This document shows, in pieces, positions 27,204 through 36,574 of a stretch of DNA of 64,000 bases (positions are counted from its first letter, which is position 1; every line of letters starts with the position of its first letter). The position numbers and the translations under genes are program-made. The notes beneath the pieces were generated by a model that saw nothing but the letters and a program-made list of their open reading frames with translations, was not told where the DNA came from and did not search any database. The stretch is taken from the NCBI RefSeq assembly GCF_019132875.1, contig NZ_JAHSPF010000004.1, positions 1 through 64,000 of the forward strand, written 5' to 3'. Source of the DNA: Erwinia phyllosphaerae. GTDB taxonomy: Bacteria > Pseudomonadota > Gammaproteobacteria > Enterobacterales > Enterobacteriaceae.

Positions 27204-29165
27204 TCAAGAACGAACCAGCTCCTGAAGAACCGTCAGCTGCGCGACAGCTCTGTGCATCGCATCCATACCGTCGGCGGCGTTCTTTAACCGATCGATATTC
27301 TCTGCCATGCCGTTACGTTCGGCGCTGTTTTGCTCGCTGAGGGTCGCAATCTGGCCGCGAGCGGAAAGGCTTTTTTGCGCCATATCTTCGGTAGTCGCAA
27401 CGGTTTTAGACGCCGTTTTTTTAATCCGTGCGATGGTGGCGACCGTTTCGTTGATGCTGGCACGGGTGGCGTCAGCCTGCTCTTTCGACGAGCGGGCCAG
27501 GCGACGAACTTCTTCCGCCACCACGGCAAAGCCGCGTCCGGCTGAACCGGCGCGTGCCGCTTCTACCGCTGCGTTCAGCGCCAGTAGGTTAGTCTGGTCG
27601 GCAATGGTGCTGATACCGCTGGTGATCTGCGTAATGCCGTGCGAGATCTTCTCCAGCTCGCCAATTTCCCAGCCCAGCTCGTCCTGCGCCTGTAGCGTCA
27701 CCGTAGCCGCATCGCCAATTTCACCAATATTGATCCCGGCCATATCCAGCGCTTCGCTCTGACGGCTGGTAGCTTTTTCCAGCAGCGGGAAGGTTTTAAT
27801 AACCGGACTGATCTCCTGCTGATAGTCGATAACCTTATCAATAACTTCTGTTTGTAGCGTATGTAACGCTTCCCAACGGCGCAGAGAGCGCTGGGCGTAA
27901 TGCCCTGCGTAGTCCGCATACTCAATAGGAAAGCGGCTCATAGCCTTAACGTCATGGTCGAAGAAGGCGAGGGCGGAAAGCGTCTGGTTGATCGGCACGC
28001 CAAAAATTTCGCCAAAGCTGGAGAAACCGGCAGCCGGTACGCCGTCGAACAGTTCCGCCGCAGGCAGGCTTTCCGGGTTGTTCAGTCGGCGCAGCAGACA
28101 GTCATTGAGCAGCAGACCCACAGGTTTCCCTTGTTTCGCCACAAACTTATCCCAGTCTTTACGCGTGGCGGCAACAAAATCGCCCGCTTCCAGCAGGTAA
28201 AGGCGATCGCCGAACTCCAGGTCACAGAAGAACGACAGGCTATCCGCATCGATTTTGGCGACAGAACGGATAAAATATTCGTCCGCAACCTTCACGCCAA
28301 AAGTTTTGCCCCTGAGCTTTTGCTCCAGCTGTTCCGGCTGGCAGCGCAGGTATTCTGCCAGAACTTTAGTGACCGGCTGCTGGCGGCCCTTAGCGTCAAA
28401 CAAAGAGTTTACCGTACGTGCGACCGGATCGGCTTCCGCCACCAGCCAGCTTTGCGAAGTGGGCTGGAAGTTCTGGCTTTTAAAGGGTGCAAAGGATTTC
28501 CCTTTCGCCATCTGGCAGAAAACGATGACCGCTTTGTTTTGCAGCAGCTGGTTACCCGTCGCCATCCAGGTATCCTGGAAATCGGTGCGTCCACCGGCTG
28601 AACCGCCAATGGCCAGGCAAGGGAAGCGCCCGCTGTCATACCAGGCCTGCATTAAAAAGCCTTCTGAAGAGGAAAGACCATCGCAATAAATCATGGCAAA
28701 CGTCTGCTCTGCGGAAAGCGGCATACTGACCTGCAGGCGGTCGAGCTGAGCGCGGATCCCGGCAATACGCTGGCTGACGCCCGCGCCGCGCGGGGCCTGC
28801 AGGTCAATGATATGCACCTCATGACGGGCGACGATCTGTTCCGGCAGCCACAGCCAGCTTCCCTGCGGGCCATTGGTGGCGCAGTAGGCGGAGCGGCCTT
28901 TCTGCGCACAAAGCGCGCCGGTGGAGGAAATAGCCATAACGGTACGGCCGGGCGCACTCAACTTTTGCCAGGCATCATTCACTTTGGCGAAGTTGGCTTC
29001 AGGCGGGACAAAGACCATCATCAGGCCTTTTCCCGCACCCGCGCCCAGCTTGCCAAAAGAGGTTGGCAGCTCGCGGCAGTCATAGGTTTTACTGACTGGT
29101 CGGGCAGCCAGTGGATTGATTCTTTTCGGAATCAGAGCGTTCCAGAAATCAGACAGTTTAGCCAT
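27204..29165 (-). CDS. Soluble FIST-domain chemoreceptor
   Basis: The 653-residue protein has N-terminal FIST and FIST_C sensory domains (to about residue 400), a linker (about 400-470), and a short methyl-accepting signalling hairpin whose tip reads [19 protein letters not shown] and [15 protein letters not shown]. No membrane helix is seen, so the receptor is cytosolic. FIST domains are thought to bind small ligands such as amino acids. The cytoplasmic hairpin is shorter than in Tsr-type receptors. It follows a membrane chemoreceptor on the same strand after 87 bp, and may be cotranscribed from that gene's flagellar-type promoter. Confidence 0.85.
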   Translation of the reverse strand: MAKLSDFWNALIPKRINPLAARPVSKTYDCRELPTSFGKLGAGAGKGLMMVFVPPEANFAKVNDAWQKLSAPGRTVMAISSTGALCAQKGRSAYCATNGPQGSWLWLPEQIVARHEVHIIDLQAPRGAGVSQRIAGIRAQLDRLQVSMPLSAEQTFAMIYCDGLSSSEGFLMQAWYDSGRFPCLAIGGSAGGRTDFQDTWMATGNQLLQNKAVIVFCQMAKGKSFAPFKSQNFQPTSQSWLVAEADPVARTVNSLFDAKGRQQPVTKVLAEYLRCQPEQLEQKLRGKTFGVKVADEYFIRSVAKIDADSLSFFCDLEFGDRLYLLEAGDFVAATRKDWDKFVAKQGKPVGLLLNDCLLRRLNNPESLPAAELFDGVPAAGFSSFGEIFGVPINQTLSALAFFDHDVKAMSRFPIEYADYAGHYAQRSLRRWEALHTLQTEVIDKVIDYQQEISPVIKTFPLLEKATSRQSEALDMAGINIGEIGDAATVTLQAQDELGWEIGELEKISHGITQITSGISTIADQTNLLALNAAVEAARAGSAGRGFAVVAEEVRRLARSSKEQADATRASINETVATIARIKKTASKTVATTEDMAQKSLSARGQIATLSEQNSAERNGMAENIDRLKNAADGMDAMHRAVAQLTVLQELVRS

Positions 29166-29252
29166 GGTGGTCTCTTAAAATAGATGGCCCGTGACGAGCG
29201 GAGCCTGTTGTTATAGTCAGTACCCGGCGATGCTCTGCCGGGGCAGGTAAAA

Positions 29253-30800
29253 TTAAGCGTCGGCAAGGCGGAAAGTGGAAACCGAATGGTTAAGGTGATG
29301 AACCTGCTCTTCCAGCGAGGCGGAAGCCGCTGCCGACTCCTGCACCAGCGCCGAGTTTTGCTGGGTCACGCTGTCCATCTCGGTGACAGCCTGTTCAATC
29401 TGGCTGATACCGCGACTCTGCTCGTCAGAGGCCGTAGAGATATGCTCCATCAGTACGTCAACCTGGCTAACAGAGGCGATAATTGCGCCAATGGCTTCGC
29501 CCGTACGGCTGACCTGTTGCGAACCCGCTTTGATATTAATGACCGATTCGGCAATCAGGTTTTCGATCTCTTTGGCCGCCACGGCGCTGCGCTGCGCCAG
29601 GTTGCGAACTTCACCAGCAACGACGGCAAAGCCGCGTCCCTGTTCGCCCGCGCGCGCCGCTTCTACCGCCGCGTTCAGCGCCAGGATATTGGTCTGGAAA
29701 GCGATGCTGTTGATCACGCCGGTAATGTCTTCGATCTTCTTCGAGCTGTTGTTAATCAGCCCCATGGTGACGATAACCTGTTCCGCGACCTGTTCACCGG
29801 TTTTGGCATTTTTCACCGCTTCGCTGGTCAGGCGGCTGGCTTCAAAGACGTTTTCAGTGTTCTGCTTAACCGTTGCGCCCAGCTCTTCCATACTGGCAGC
29901 GGTTTGCGTTAGCGCGGCCGCCTGCTGTTCGGTACGGGATGCGAGATCAACGTTACCTGCCGCAATCTCCTGCGAAGCATGCGCCACGGTCAGCGTAGAG
30001 TTACGTACCTGGCTAATAATGTCGGTCAGCGAACGGCGCATCTGCTCCATAGTGCGCATCAGATCCTGAATTTCACTGCGGGAGGAGGCCTGCACCGGCA
30101 CCGGCGTATCCAGAATGCCTTGGGCAATCTGGCTGCAGTGCGTTTTGGCGCTGTCGAGCGGGCTAAGCACATAGCGTTTCAGGAACAGCAGCACGCCCGC
30201 GATGACCACCAGAAACAGCACGCCAAACGCGATAATCAGACCAATACCGAAGGTAAAATGCTCTTGCGCTTCGCTGTTCAGGCGTTTTGCATACTGCTCA
30301 TGCAGCGCCAGCACCTTGTCGAGCACGATTTCATATTGCCTGTCGAGACTAATCACCACAGGAATCTGCGCCTTAAAGCGTTGCTGATCGTTTGCCCTGG
30401 CGGCGTCCATCATCGGATCGATACCCTGATGGCGATAGGCTTCATAAGTGGTGCGGTACTCATCAGCCAGGCCAGCCTCGTCAGCCAGTTTTGGCGCGGC
30501 CAGATAAGCCTGGAAAGCTTTATCCGCTTTGCCCAGCACCTCGTTTAGCCCGCTCATAGTCTGTTCAGACTGCAGGTTGCCGCTGTTTTCCATCGTTTTC
30601 ATATATTCCATCAAACGCACGCGCAGCGTTCGGCTGTGGTTGATAGGGTCGATGATGGAAAGTACAACACGAATCTCTTTATTCACCGCATCAAGCGACG
30701 TATTGCTGCGCGTCAGCAGCCAGACGTTGGCAATCATGCTGGCGAAAAAAATCACAAACAGGAATGAGAGCACCAGCAGTGATGATCTTTTTAACGACAT
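29253..30800 (-). CDS. Membrane methyl-accepting chemotaxis protein
   Basis: A 515-residue Tar/Tsr-type receptor: TM1 at about 10-32, a four-helix periplasmic ligand domain, TM2 at about 190-212, a HAMP domain, and a long signalling hairpin with [21 protein letters not shown]. It lacks the C-terminal NWETF-type pentapeptide that tethers CheR/CheB, so it is a low-abundance-type receptor. The start at 30800 (AGG eight bases upstream) places it 26-35 bp after a FliA promoter. The ligand is unknown. Confidence 0.9.
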   Translation of the reverse strand: MSLKRSSLLVLSFLFVIFFASMIANVWLLTRSNTSLDAVNKEIRVVLSIIDPINHSRTLRVRLMEYMKTMENSGNLQSEQTMSGLNEVLGKADKAFQAYLAAPKLADEAGLADEYRTTYEAYRHQGIDPMMDAARANDQQRFKAQIPVVISLDRQYEIVLDKVLALHEQYAKRLNSEAQEHFTFGIGLIIAFGVLFLVVIAGVLLFLKRYVLSPLDSAKTHCSQIAQGILDTPVPVQASSRSEIQDLMRTMEQMRRSLTDIISQVRNSTLTVAHASQEIAAGNVDLASRTEQQAAALTQTAASMEELGATVKQNTENVFEASRLTSEAVKNAKTGEQVAEQVIVTMGLINNSSKKIEDITGVINSIAFQTNILALNAAVEAARAGEQGRGFAVVAGEVRNLAQRSAVAAKEIENLIAESVINIKAGSQQVSRTGEAIGAIIASVSQVDVLMEHISTASDEQSRGISQIEQAVTEMDSVTQQNSALVQESAAASASLEEQVHHLNHSVSTFRLADA

Positions 30801-30834
30801 CTTAAGAACCTTAAAAGGGGATTTGATGCCTTGT

Positions 30835-30861
30835 CTATCGGCATATTGCGGCAAAGATTTA
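30835..30861 (-). promoter_or_regulatory. FliA (sigma-28) promoter of the chemoreceptor
   Basis: On the minus strand TAAATCTT, an 11-base spacer and GCCGATAG match the flagellar sigma-28 consensus (TAAAGTTT-N11-GCCGATAA) in almost every position. Transcription would begin about 25 bases before the receptor start codon. This links the receptor pair to the flagellar regulon. Confidence 0.85.
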
Positions 30862-31252
30862 GCCAGACAGCGTGTTAAGCAGAAGAATATATTGCGTATT
30901 ACGTATTATCAGGGATTTAAGCAACGATGACGCCGTCGCAGAGGGGGGTTAACACGGATGGGCAGTGAGGGCGTTACGGGGTTAACGACGTCGCTGTTGA
31001 TCCTTATCACAATAACGGGCTCTGGCGACGTAGAAAGCCGATCCACATCACCCTTCTTTGTTAAAAAAATGATGAAATTTTATTACAGATTATTATCAGG
31101 TTTTACAGGGTAGAGCCTTAAAACAAGGCGTTACCTGATAAGGAAGTAACAGAAATCGTTTGTTTTTACATCTTATTACGTCTGACCGATAACTTTTACT
31201 GATGGTAACCAGGTCGGCAGATTTTATGAGCATCCGCAAGAGGGGAAGTAAT
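30862..31252. other. Intergenic region before the citrate carrier
   Basis: No gene is seen. It must hold the promoter of the plus-strand carrier gene. The DNA is AT-rich between 31060 and 31200, but I could not settle on a -35/-10 pair, and no strong hairpin or operator was found. Confidence 0.4.
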
Positions 31253-32566
31253 GTGCTGACCATACTGGGTTTTGCGATGGTGACCTGCTTTATGTACCTG
31301 ATTATGACCAAACGTATGTCGGCGCTGATTGCGTTGATCATCGTGCCGACGGTGTTTGCGCTGGCGGCAGGTTTTTATCACGGTCTCGGGGAAATGATGC
31401 TGAACGGCGTAAAAGCGCTGGCGCCGACGGGAGTGATGCTGACTTTTTCTATCCTCTATTTTGGTCTGATGATTGATGCCGGCCTGTTCGATCCGCTGGT
31501 ACGTTTTATCCTGAAAATTGTGCGTGGCGATCCGCTTAAGGTACTGGTGGGAACGGCAATCCTGACGCTGCTGGTTTCGCTGGACGGCGACAGTTCCACT
31601 ACCTATATGATTGCCGTGGCGGCTTTTTTACCGTTGTACCGCAAGCTGGGGATGAACGTGCTGGCGATGACTTGCCTGGTGAATCTGGCCAGCGGCATTA
31701 TGAATCTGTCGCCGTGGGGCGGGCCAACGGCGCGCGCGGCTGCCGCGTTGCGGATCGATGCGCTGGATATTTTTATTCCCATGCTGCCAGCCATGTTTCT
31801 TGGCTGTATGACGCTGGTGGGTATGGCAGTACTGTTTGGCCTGCGCGAGCGCAAACGGCTGGGCGTGATAAAGCTTGATAGCCAGCATCTGGAAAATATT
31901 GAGCTGGGACTGGGCGATGCGCAAGAGTGCGCAGCCAACAGGCGGCCAAAAATGTTCTGGCCTAACTTTATTTTGACAACGGTACTGCTGGTGCTGTTAG
32001 TCATTGGGCTGATGCCAATTCAGATTCTGTTTATGCTCGCTTTTGCGATAGCGGTGATGCTGAACTATCCGTCGCTGGAGCAGCAGAAAGCGCGCATCAA
32101 TACGCATGCGGGCAACGTACTGGCGGTAACATCGCTGATTTTTGCCGCCGGTATTTTTACGGGCATTCTGTCCGGGACCGGCATGGTGGATGCGATGGCG
32201 AAAAGCCTGCTGGCGATTATCCCTCACAGTTTCGGCCCTTATCTGGCCGTGTTTACCGCGCTGGTGAGCCTGCCTTTTACCTTTTTTATGTCTAACGATG
32301 CCTTTTATTTTGGCATTCTGCCGGTTATTGCCCAGACGGCGGCAAACTATGGTATCTCGGCAGAAGAAATTGCCCGCGCTTCGATTATCGGCCAGCCTTT
32401 TCACCTGCTCAGTCCGCTGGTGCCCTCGGTCTACCTGCTGGTAGGGCTGGCAAAAGTGGATATTGGCGATCACCAGCGCTTTGCCATCAAATGGGGGATT
32501 CTGGTCAGTATGGCTCTGCTGGCCGGGGGCTTACTTTTCGGCGCTTTCCCTTTCTATAATCGCTGA
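31253..32566 (+). CDS. CitMHS-family citrate transporter
   Basis: A 437-residue carrier with about twelve helices of the CitMHS family, which imports citrate complexed with a divalent metal ion. The N-terminus VLTILGFAMVTCFMYLIMTK and the SLDGDSSTTYMI and SPWGGPTARAA motifs fit. GTG at 31253 with AGGGG seven bases upstream matches the usual family start; a longer ATG frame from 31202 adds an atypical leader. No citrate two-component genes adjoin it. A palindrome at 32583-32602 follows the stop. Confidence 0.87.
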   Translation: MLTILGFAMVTCFMYLIMTKRMSALIALIIVPTVFALAAGFYHGLGEMMLNGVKALAPTGVMLTFSILYFGLMIDAGLFDPLVRFILKIVRGDPLKVLVGTAILTLLVSLDGDSSTTYMIAVAAFLPLYRKLGMNVLAMTCLVNLASGIMNLSPWGGPTARAAAALRIDALDIFIPMLPAMFLGCMTLVGMAVLFGLRERKRLGVIKLDSQHLENIELGLGDAQECAANRRPKMFWPNFILTTVLLVLLVIGLMPIQILFMLAFAIAVMLNYPSLEQQKARINTHAGNVLAVTSLIFAAGIFTGILSGTGMVDAMAKSLLAIIPHSFGPYLAVFTALVSLPFTFFMSNDAFYFGILPVIAQTAANYGISAEEIARASIIGQPFHLLSPLVPSVYLLVGLAKVDIGDHQRFAIKWGILVSMALLAGGLLFGAFPFYNR

Positions 32567-32582
32567 GTTTTATGGTTGTGAA

Positions 32583-32602
32583 GCCGTTATTTAAATAACG
32601 GC
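32583..32602 (+). terminator. Palindrome after the citrate carrier
   Basis: GCCGTTATTTAAATAACGGC is a perfect palindrome 16 bases after the carrier stop. It has no T-tract after it, so it may be a 3' stabilising hairpin rather than a true terminator. Confidence 0.4.
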
Positions 32603-32624
32603 CTCCGCTATCGCCAGCTGAAGA

Positions 32625-32640
32625 TGTGATCTGCCTCACA
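32625..32640. promoter_or_regulatory. Perfect CRP consensus half-site pair
   Basis: TGTGATCTGCCTCACA matches both arms of the CRP consensus. It is centred about 120 bp before the start of the 69-residue gene, which would then be under catabolite control. Confidence 0.7.
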
Positions 32641-32752
32641 CCATGCAGGCGCAGTCAGGCTGGCAGATGGCGGCATTGCTTCACCGGCGCAATACTTTTG
32701 ATTGGTTTTCTTCTGCTAAGGGAACCACGAAGGTAAAATTCAGCGAGGCGCT

Positions 32753-32962
32753 ATGAAACGTGACGTATTAAGTGAAGAGTATTATGACGAAGTCTGTCGG
32801 GTAATTGGCGATGCGGCTATCGTGCTGTCGGAAAGCGGCTATAACACCAGCCGGGACGTGCTGGCGGAGCTGCTGGTCAGAACACGCCACGATCGTACCG
32901 ATGCGGATCGCGATGAACAGAAGGTTCTGGAGCACGCTATCCGGTTGATAAAACCTGATTAA
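32753..32962 (+). CDS. Small acidic protein, possibly YmgB/AriR-like
   Basis: A 69-residue, mostly helical protein preceded by GAGGCG five bases before the ATG. The pattern ESGYNTSRDVLAELLVR then a basic stretch and EQKVLEHAIRLI recalls the small YmgB/AriR biofilm and acid-resistance connectors of E. coli, but the likeness is weak. A perfect CRP site upstream supports a real, regulated gene. It stands alone. Confidence 0.65.
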   Translation: MKRDVLSEEYYDEVCRVIGDAAIVLSESGYNTSRDVLAELLVRTRHDRTDADRDEQKVLEHAIRLIKPD

Positions 32963-33060
32963 TTTCAATTTTTTTCATTTATTACCAGAAAATTGGCTGC
33001 TTTCTGCCAGGCTTATCTCATGAAAGGTTTAATCGGATTGTCATGTAGAAAGGAGTTACG

Positions 33061-33456
33061 ATGAAAAAAGTGCTTACGCTGGCCGCACTGCTTGCCCTGA
33101 GCCTGAACGTAATGGCAGAAGATAAAGGTGGTTTTAAAGCGGGAGAGACGCCGCCGCCGCCGCACAAGCAGGATGCGGGTTATAAAGGTTCTGAAGATAC
33201 TAACGAGAGCCAGATTAAACAGATCCATGCGCTAAAAGATGGGTCGTGGGTGACGCTGGAAGGTAACGTCATTAAGAAGGTGGCGGGTAATACCTATGCC
33301 TTCCAGGATAAATCAGGAAAGATTAACCTGGTGATCCCCGATACCGCCTGGGGCGGGAAAAAATATGATGCCAAAGATTTGATTCGCGTCAGCGGTTATG
33401 TGAAACACAAAGGCAAGCATACCGAAGTGGCAGTGAAAGAGATCGGCGATCCTTGA
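33061..33456 (+). CDS. YgiW/YdeI-type periplasmic OB-fold stress protein
   Basis: A 131-residue protein with a Sec signal (residues 1-19, ending VMA) and the OB-fold of the YgiW/YdeI family: GSWVTLEGNVIKKVAGNTYAFQDKSG then the INLVIPD strand. Members protect against peroxide, cationic peptides or metals in the periplasm. AAGGAG six bases before the ATG is strong, and a terminator follows. Confidence 0.88.
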   Translation: MKKVLTLAALLALSLNVMAEDKGGFKAGETPPPPHKQDAGYKGSEDTNESQIKQIHALKDGSWVTLEGNVIKKVAGNTYAFQDKSGKINLVIPDTAWGGKKYDAKDLIRVSGYVKHKGKHTEVAVKEIGDP

Positions 33457-33509
33457 TCGGGGCATAAGAGGGCGGTTTAAGGCCGTCATCGGTTTTTGCT
33501 TAAAGCTAA

Positions 33510-33539
33510 AAGGCGAGCCTTCGGGTTCGCCTTAATTTT
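33510..33539 (+). terminator. Terminator of the OB-fold gene
   Basis: AAGGCGA pairs with TCGCCTT around a GC-rich loop, followed by AATTTT, 54 bases after the stop codon. Confidence 0.7.
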
Positions 33540-33591
33540 GGGGCAACAGTCTGGAACATAGACGCCTTGTCATCTGTGAAAACATTTTCTG

Positions 33592-34092
33592 TTACTGGCA
33601 ATTATTGCCGCCCAGCAGTTCTGTGAGATGCTCTAAAGCAAAAAGGGCGGCCTGGTTGACGACCTCTTCACAGTCGCCGGTAAAATGGCGCTGCAAGCTG
33701 TAAACTTTCGCGTCAGGCAAGCCCCAGCCAAACCAGACGGTACCGGCCGGGGTGCCGTCTTCGCCGCCGTCAGGGCCGGCATAGCCGGTCACCGCTATAC
33801 TGACGGCCTCACCTGATACCTCTTTTGCCCCCGTCGCCATTTCCCGAGCGGTGGCCTCGCTGACTGCTGTATGGACCCGTAGCGTTTTCTCGCTAACGTG
33901 CAGAATGCGGTGCTTGGCGCTGTTCGTGTAGGTTACGAATCCGCTGGTGAAATAGCTGCTGCTGTCGCCTGCCGCCCCTAAAGCGGAGCTGATCAGGCCA
34001 GAAGTACAGGACTCGGCTGCGGCAACGCAAACGTTTTTTTCTCGCAATAGTTCGCCGAGCTTTTCGGCTGCATTTACCAGTTCCTTATTCAC
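33592..34092 (-). CDS. CinA C-terminal-type nicotinamide-nucleotide amidase
   Basis: A 166-residue stand-alone CinA C-terminal domain, like PncC/YdeJ, which deamidates nicotinamide mononucleotide to nicotinate mononucleotide in NAD salvage. AAESCTSGLISSALG holds the active-site Ser/Thr and TGYAGPDGGEDGTPAGTVWFG the conserved loop. It starts with GTG, preceded by a G-rich site. I cannot tell from sequence whether it is the active PncC or the YdeJ paralogue. Confidence 0.85.
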   Translation of the reverse strand: MNKELVNAAEKLGELLREKNVCVAAAESCTSGLISSALGAAGDSSSYFTSGFVTYTNSAKHRILHVSEKTLRVHTAVSEATAREMATGAKEVSGEAVSIAVTGYAGPDGGEDGTPAGTVWFGWGLPDAKVYSLQRHFTGDCEEVVNQAALFALEHLTELLGGNNCQ

Positions 34093-34188
34093 TCAAATCC
34101 CCCCACTTGGTCTTGATGAGTTCAGCGTACGCAAAAAGTATAGATAATTTTTTCTGATATCCCTGGCGGGTATAGGGCAAAATGCGCC

Positions 34189-34512
34189 TCAGGTAACCAA
34201 TCCCGCCGTTTTCTTCGGCTCCAGGCTAAGCCATTCTTCAGGCAGAAAAATCTCGGTTTCCTGTAGCTCGCGTGACGGAAACCCATAATTTAGCTGAAAT
34301 TCTGTTAGCCAGACGCTGTAACGGGCAAGCGCCGCTTCGCTCTCCTCGACAGGCACGGAGCCTACAAAAAGCCAGCAGGGGGGATCGGCGCTATCGCGCA
34401 CGTAGAGTTCGGGGTAGGGTTTACCAGTATTTCCAGAAGGAATCAGACAAAGGTCTGTAAACCGGATTTTAGGCCATTTGCCCATCAGGGTAAAAAAGCG
34501 CTCTTTATCCAT
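34189..34512 (-). CDS. Hypothetical 107-residue cytosolic protein
   Basis: I do not recognise this protein. It is mixed alpha/beta with conserved-looking aromatic and proline pairs (KWPKIRF, PCWLFVGS) and no signal or membrane segment. GGGTGAAGC precedes the ATG. It follows the amidase gene's start by 97 bp on the same strand but is transcribed before it. Confidence 0.6.
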   Translation of the reverse strand: MDKERFFTLMGKWPKIRFTDLCLIPSGNTGKPYPELYVRDSADPPCWLFVGSVPVEESEAALARYSVWLTEFQLNYGFPSRELQETEIFLPEEWLSLEPKKTAGLVT

Positions 34513-35132
34513 GCTTCACCCGCTTCTGCACAGTTAAGGGACTGGCCTCAAAGCAATAAATGCCGAGGTCAGCGTCGCTATTCCCTGGAGCAAGCCGGCA
34601 AAGCCGGTGAAAAAGAGCAAAAGTCGTTGTTCGGCTGGCCAGAGGCCAGCATGCGGTATGGCGAAGATAGTGTAAGAAGACGTTAATCAAGTCCAGCTGT
34701 TTGTGAGGTTTTTATCAGTTTCAGGAAATTTCTGAAAACATTTCTATGGCCTTAATTACGCTGCCTGAACTGCCTAAAAAACGCAGGAAATAAAAAAATG
34801 ACGAAGCGGCAAGGGGTTATAACGAAGCGGCAGCGCTTGCTCTCCTTAATCTTTATTTAAGCAAATAGTTATTCAGCTAATATATAAAGCAACAAATTAG
34901 AGTTTGCCTGTATTAATAAAATAGTCTCCATGTGATTTTATTCCATTAATATGATACTTATCAACGGGTTGGGTGGAGATAATTTTTTCTTATATTTCTT
35001 CTGCCGTTTCCTTGCATTTATAAGCGCGACTGCTAGATTTAAATACGCAAGACGTTCACTGATATTTAACTCCCTGTGGGATTTATTTTAAAAGAAATCA
35101 GTGGGTTTATTTAACACGAAGAGGACATATGT
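34513..35132. other. 620-bp AT-rich region upstream of the con-10 gene
   Basis: No gene is supported here. It contains an inverted repeat TTTCAG/CTGAAA near 34717-34735 and a direct repeat of ACGAAGCGGCA near 34801 and 34824. TGCTAGATTTAA at 35031-35042 looks like a sigma-S type extended -10, and would place the transcript start about 85 bases before the con-10 peptide. A small RNA is possible but not shown. Confidence 0.35.
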
Positions 35133-35306
35133 ATGACTCAGCATCGTGGTAATTCAAATTCGGGTAATTTTTCTGAAGATCGTGAAAAGGCGTCAGAAGC
35201 TGGTAAAAAAGGCGGACAGAGCAGCGGTAGCGGTAATTTCAAAAATGACCGTGAAAAAGCGTCTGAAGCCGGTAAAAAAGGTGGCGAGAAGAGCCATCGC
35301 AGCTAA
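35133..35306 (+). CDS. Con-10/KGG-type general stress peptide
   Basis: A 57-residue, very hydrophilic peptide with two near-identical units ending DREKASEAGKKGG, the KGG or con-10 motif of YciG/YmdF-like stress proteins. It is probably disordered. GAGGAC lies six bases before ATG 35133. An overlapping ATG at 35129 is out of frame. In E. coli such genes are sigma-S dependent, in agreement with a possible sigma-S -10 upstream. Confidence 0.88.
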   Translation: MTQHRGNSNSGNFSEDREKASEAGKKGGQSSGSGNFKNDREKASEAGKKGGEKSHRS

Positions 35307-35316
35307 AGAGTAAAGC

Positions 35317-35369
35317 GCCTGCCAGCGGGCAGGCTCACCGTCATCGCGTGACTCTCACGCGATGACGGT
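35317..35369. terminator. Two tandem hairpins after the con-10 gene
   Basis: The first stem is GCCTGCC/GGCAGGC with loop AGCG (35317-35334). The second is a perfect 15-bp stem with a 3-base loop: ACCGTCATCGCGTGA (35337-35351) and its complement (35355-35369). Neither has a T-tract, so they look like 3' stability or processing structures as much as terminators. The second is unusually long. Confidence 0.55.
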
Positions 35370-35460
35370 TAAGAGGTTTCCCTCAACGTTTTCTGCCACA
35401 CTTTCCTGCCCTGATTCGTCTGCTCGTTCACATTTGCTATTCAGCTTACTTCTTCGATTC

Positions 35461-35775
35461 GACTCACTCTTTCTACAGAATTCGCTCTGTTGCATGCTTC
35501 GCTCTTCCTGCATGGCTTGCTCTGTCACATGTTTCACTGTTTATGCATCACTTACTCTGTTACGTGCTTAATTTTTTTTGCATAACTTACTCTATTGCAT
35601 GCTTAATTTTTTGCATAACTCACTCTGCTGCATGCTTAATTTTTTGCATAACTCACTCTGCTGCATGCTTAATTTTTTTGCATGACTTGCTCCGTTGCAT
35701 GCTTAATTCTTGTTGCATGACTTGCTCTGTTGCATGCTTAATTCTTTCTGTATGACCGACGCTGTAGCCTGCTTT
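35461..35775. repeat. Tandem array of 33-35 bp units
   Basis: At least nine units, each with the core GCATGCTTAATTTTTTGCAT followed by AACTCACTCTG, are spaced 33 to 35 bp apart: the GCTTAA-type hexamer falls at about 35461, 35496, 35531, 35566, 35601, 35634, 35667, 35701 and 35736. The middle units are almost identical and the ends diverged. There are no unique spacers, so this is not CRISPR. A forward frame reads CITHSAACLIF again and again, but it has no good ribosome site and is probably not translated. Confidence 0.8.
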
Positions 35776-35941
35776 ACTCTTTCTCCTGAACGCACTTTAC
35801 CCGGGCAGCCCTTGGGTTAGCGCCCGGCCTCCGCCGCTTCGTTTTCGCCAGGTTACGCTATACTTCGCATGCTATTAAGTGCGCAGAGCAGAGCGCGAGG
35901 AAATATGGGCAACTATCAGGCCCTGAAACAAGGAGCACAGA

Positions 35942-36181
35942 ATGCTGAAAATGATCGCCAGCCTGTTTGCCAGCCCGGAGAGGTTGTTGAACGTAATGTC
36001 GCGGAACGATATGCAGGAAGCGAAGGATGATGGCGAGCGGATACTGATTGATGAAGATGGTGCCGCCTCGGTAAACCTGCAAAGCGCCGAGGTGCATGAA
36101 GACTTCGCCCGTCATGTCGAAATGCTCAGGCACACGCGCAAGACACCGCTTGACGACAATGACCAGCATCACGTTGAGTAA
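35942..36181 (+). CDS. Small acidic hypothetical protein
   Basis: A 79-residue protein with a hydrophobic first helix (MLKMIASLFASPERLL) and an acidic, charged remainder ending DDNDQHHVE. AGGAG six bases before the ATG is a strong ribosome site, and the coding sequence ends cleanly before the microsatellite. I do not recognise the family. It stands alone between two repeat blocks. Confidence 0.6.
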   Translation: MLKMIASLFASPERLLNVMSRNDMQEAKDDGERILIDEDGAASVNLQSAEVHEDFARHVEMLRHTRKTPLDDNDQHHVE

Positions 36182-36252
36182 CACCCAGGCTATACCTGAA
36201 AAAGCAGGCTATAGCAGCCAGTCATCTTGTCTTCTTGCCAGAGCCGCTACAA

Positions 36253-36316
<64 letters not shown>

Positions 36317-36440
36317 AGGCGCAGTAGGTTTCGTATAGCTTATGTCGTCCGCCAAACTTACTAGCGGTAGCGTTCGGCATTAGCTGCAAAAATTTGTTGT
36401 GCGGTTTATAGGCAATTCTGCTTTGTCCCCCCTTTGAAAA

Positions 36441-36471
36441 CTAAAACCTCACGTAAAAAGTGAGGTTTTAG
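36441..36471. terminator. Bidirectional terminator before gcd end
   Basis: CTAAAACCTCAC pairs perfectly with GTGAGGTTTTAG (12 bp, 7-base loop) between the convergent small gene and gcd. The stem supplies TTTTAG in both directions. Confidence 0.65.
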
Positions 36472-36574
36472 CTACTACTGCATTTCGGGTTTATTACAGG
36501 CTGACCTAAGAAAACATGCGCAGTCAGCCTGCGAAGCTAAGCTCTCCATCGGGAAGCTTCACCCTGATTAATAA

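Noticed and set aside
35543..35755. 70-residue Cys-rich forward frame in the tandem array
   Set aside because: It is a reading of the repeat itself, with no ribosome site and no stable composition.
35461..35775. CRISPR array
   Set aside because: Units are contiguous and degenerate with no unique spacers, and no cas genes are in the window.
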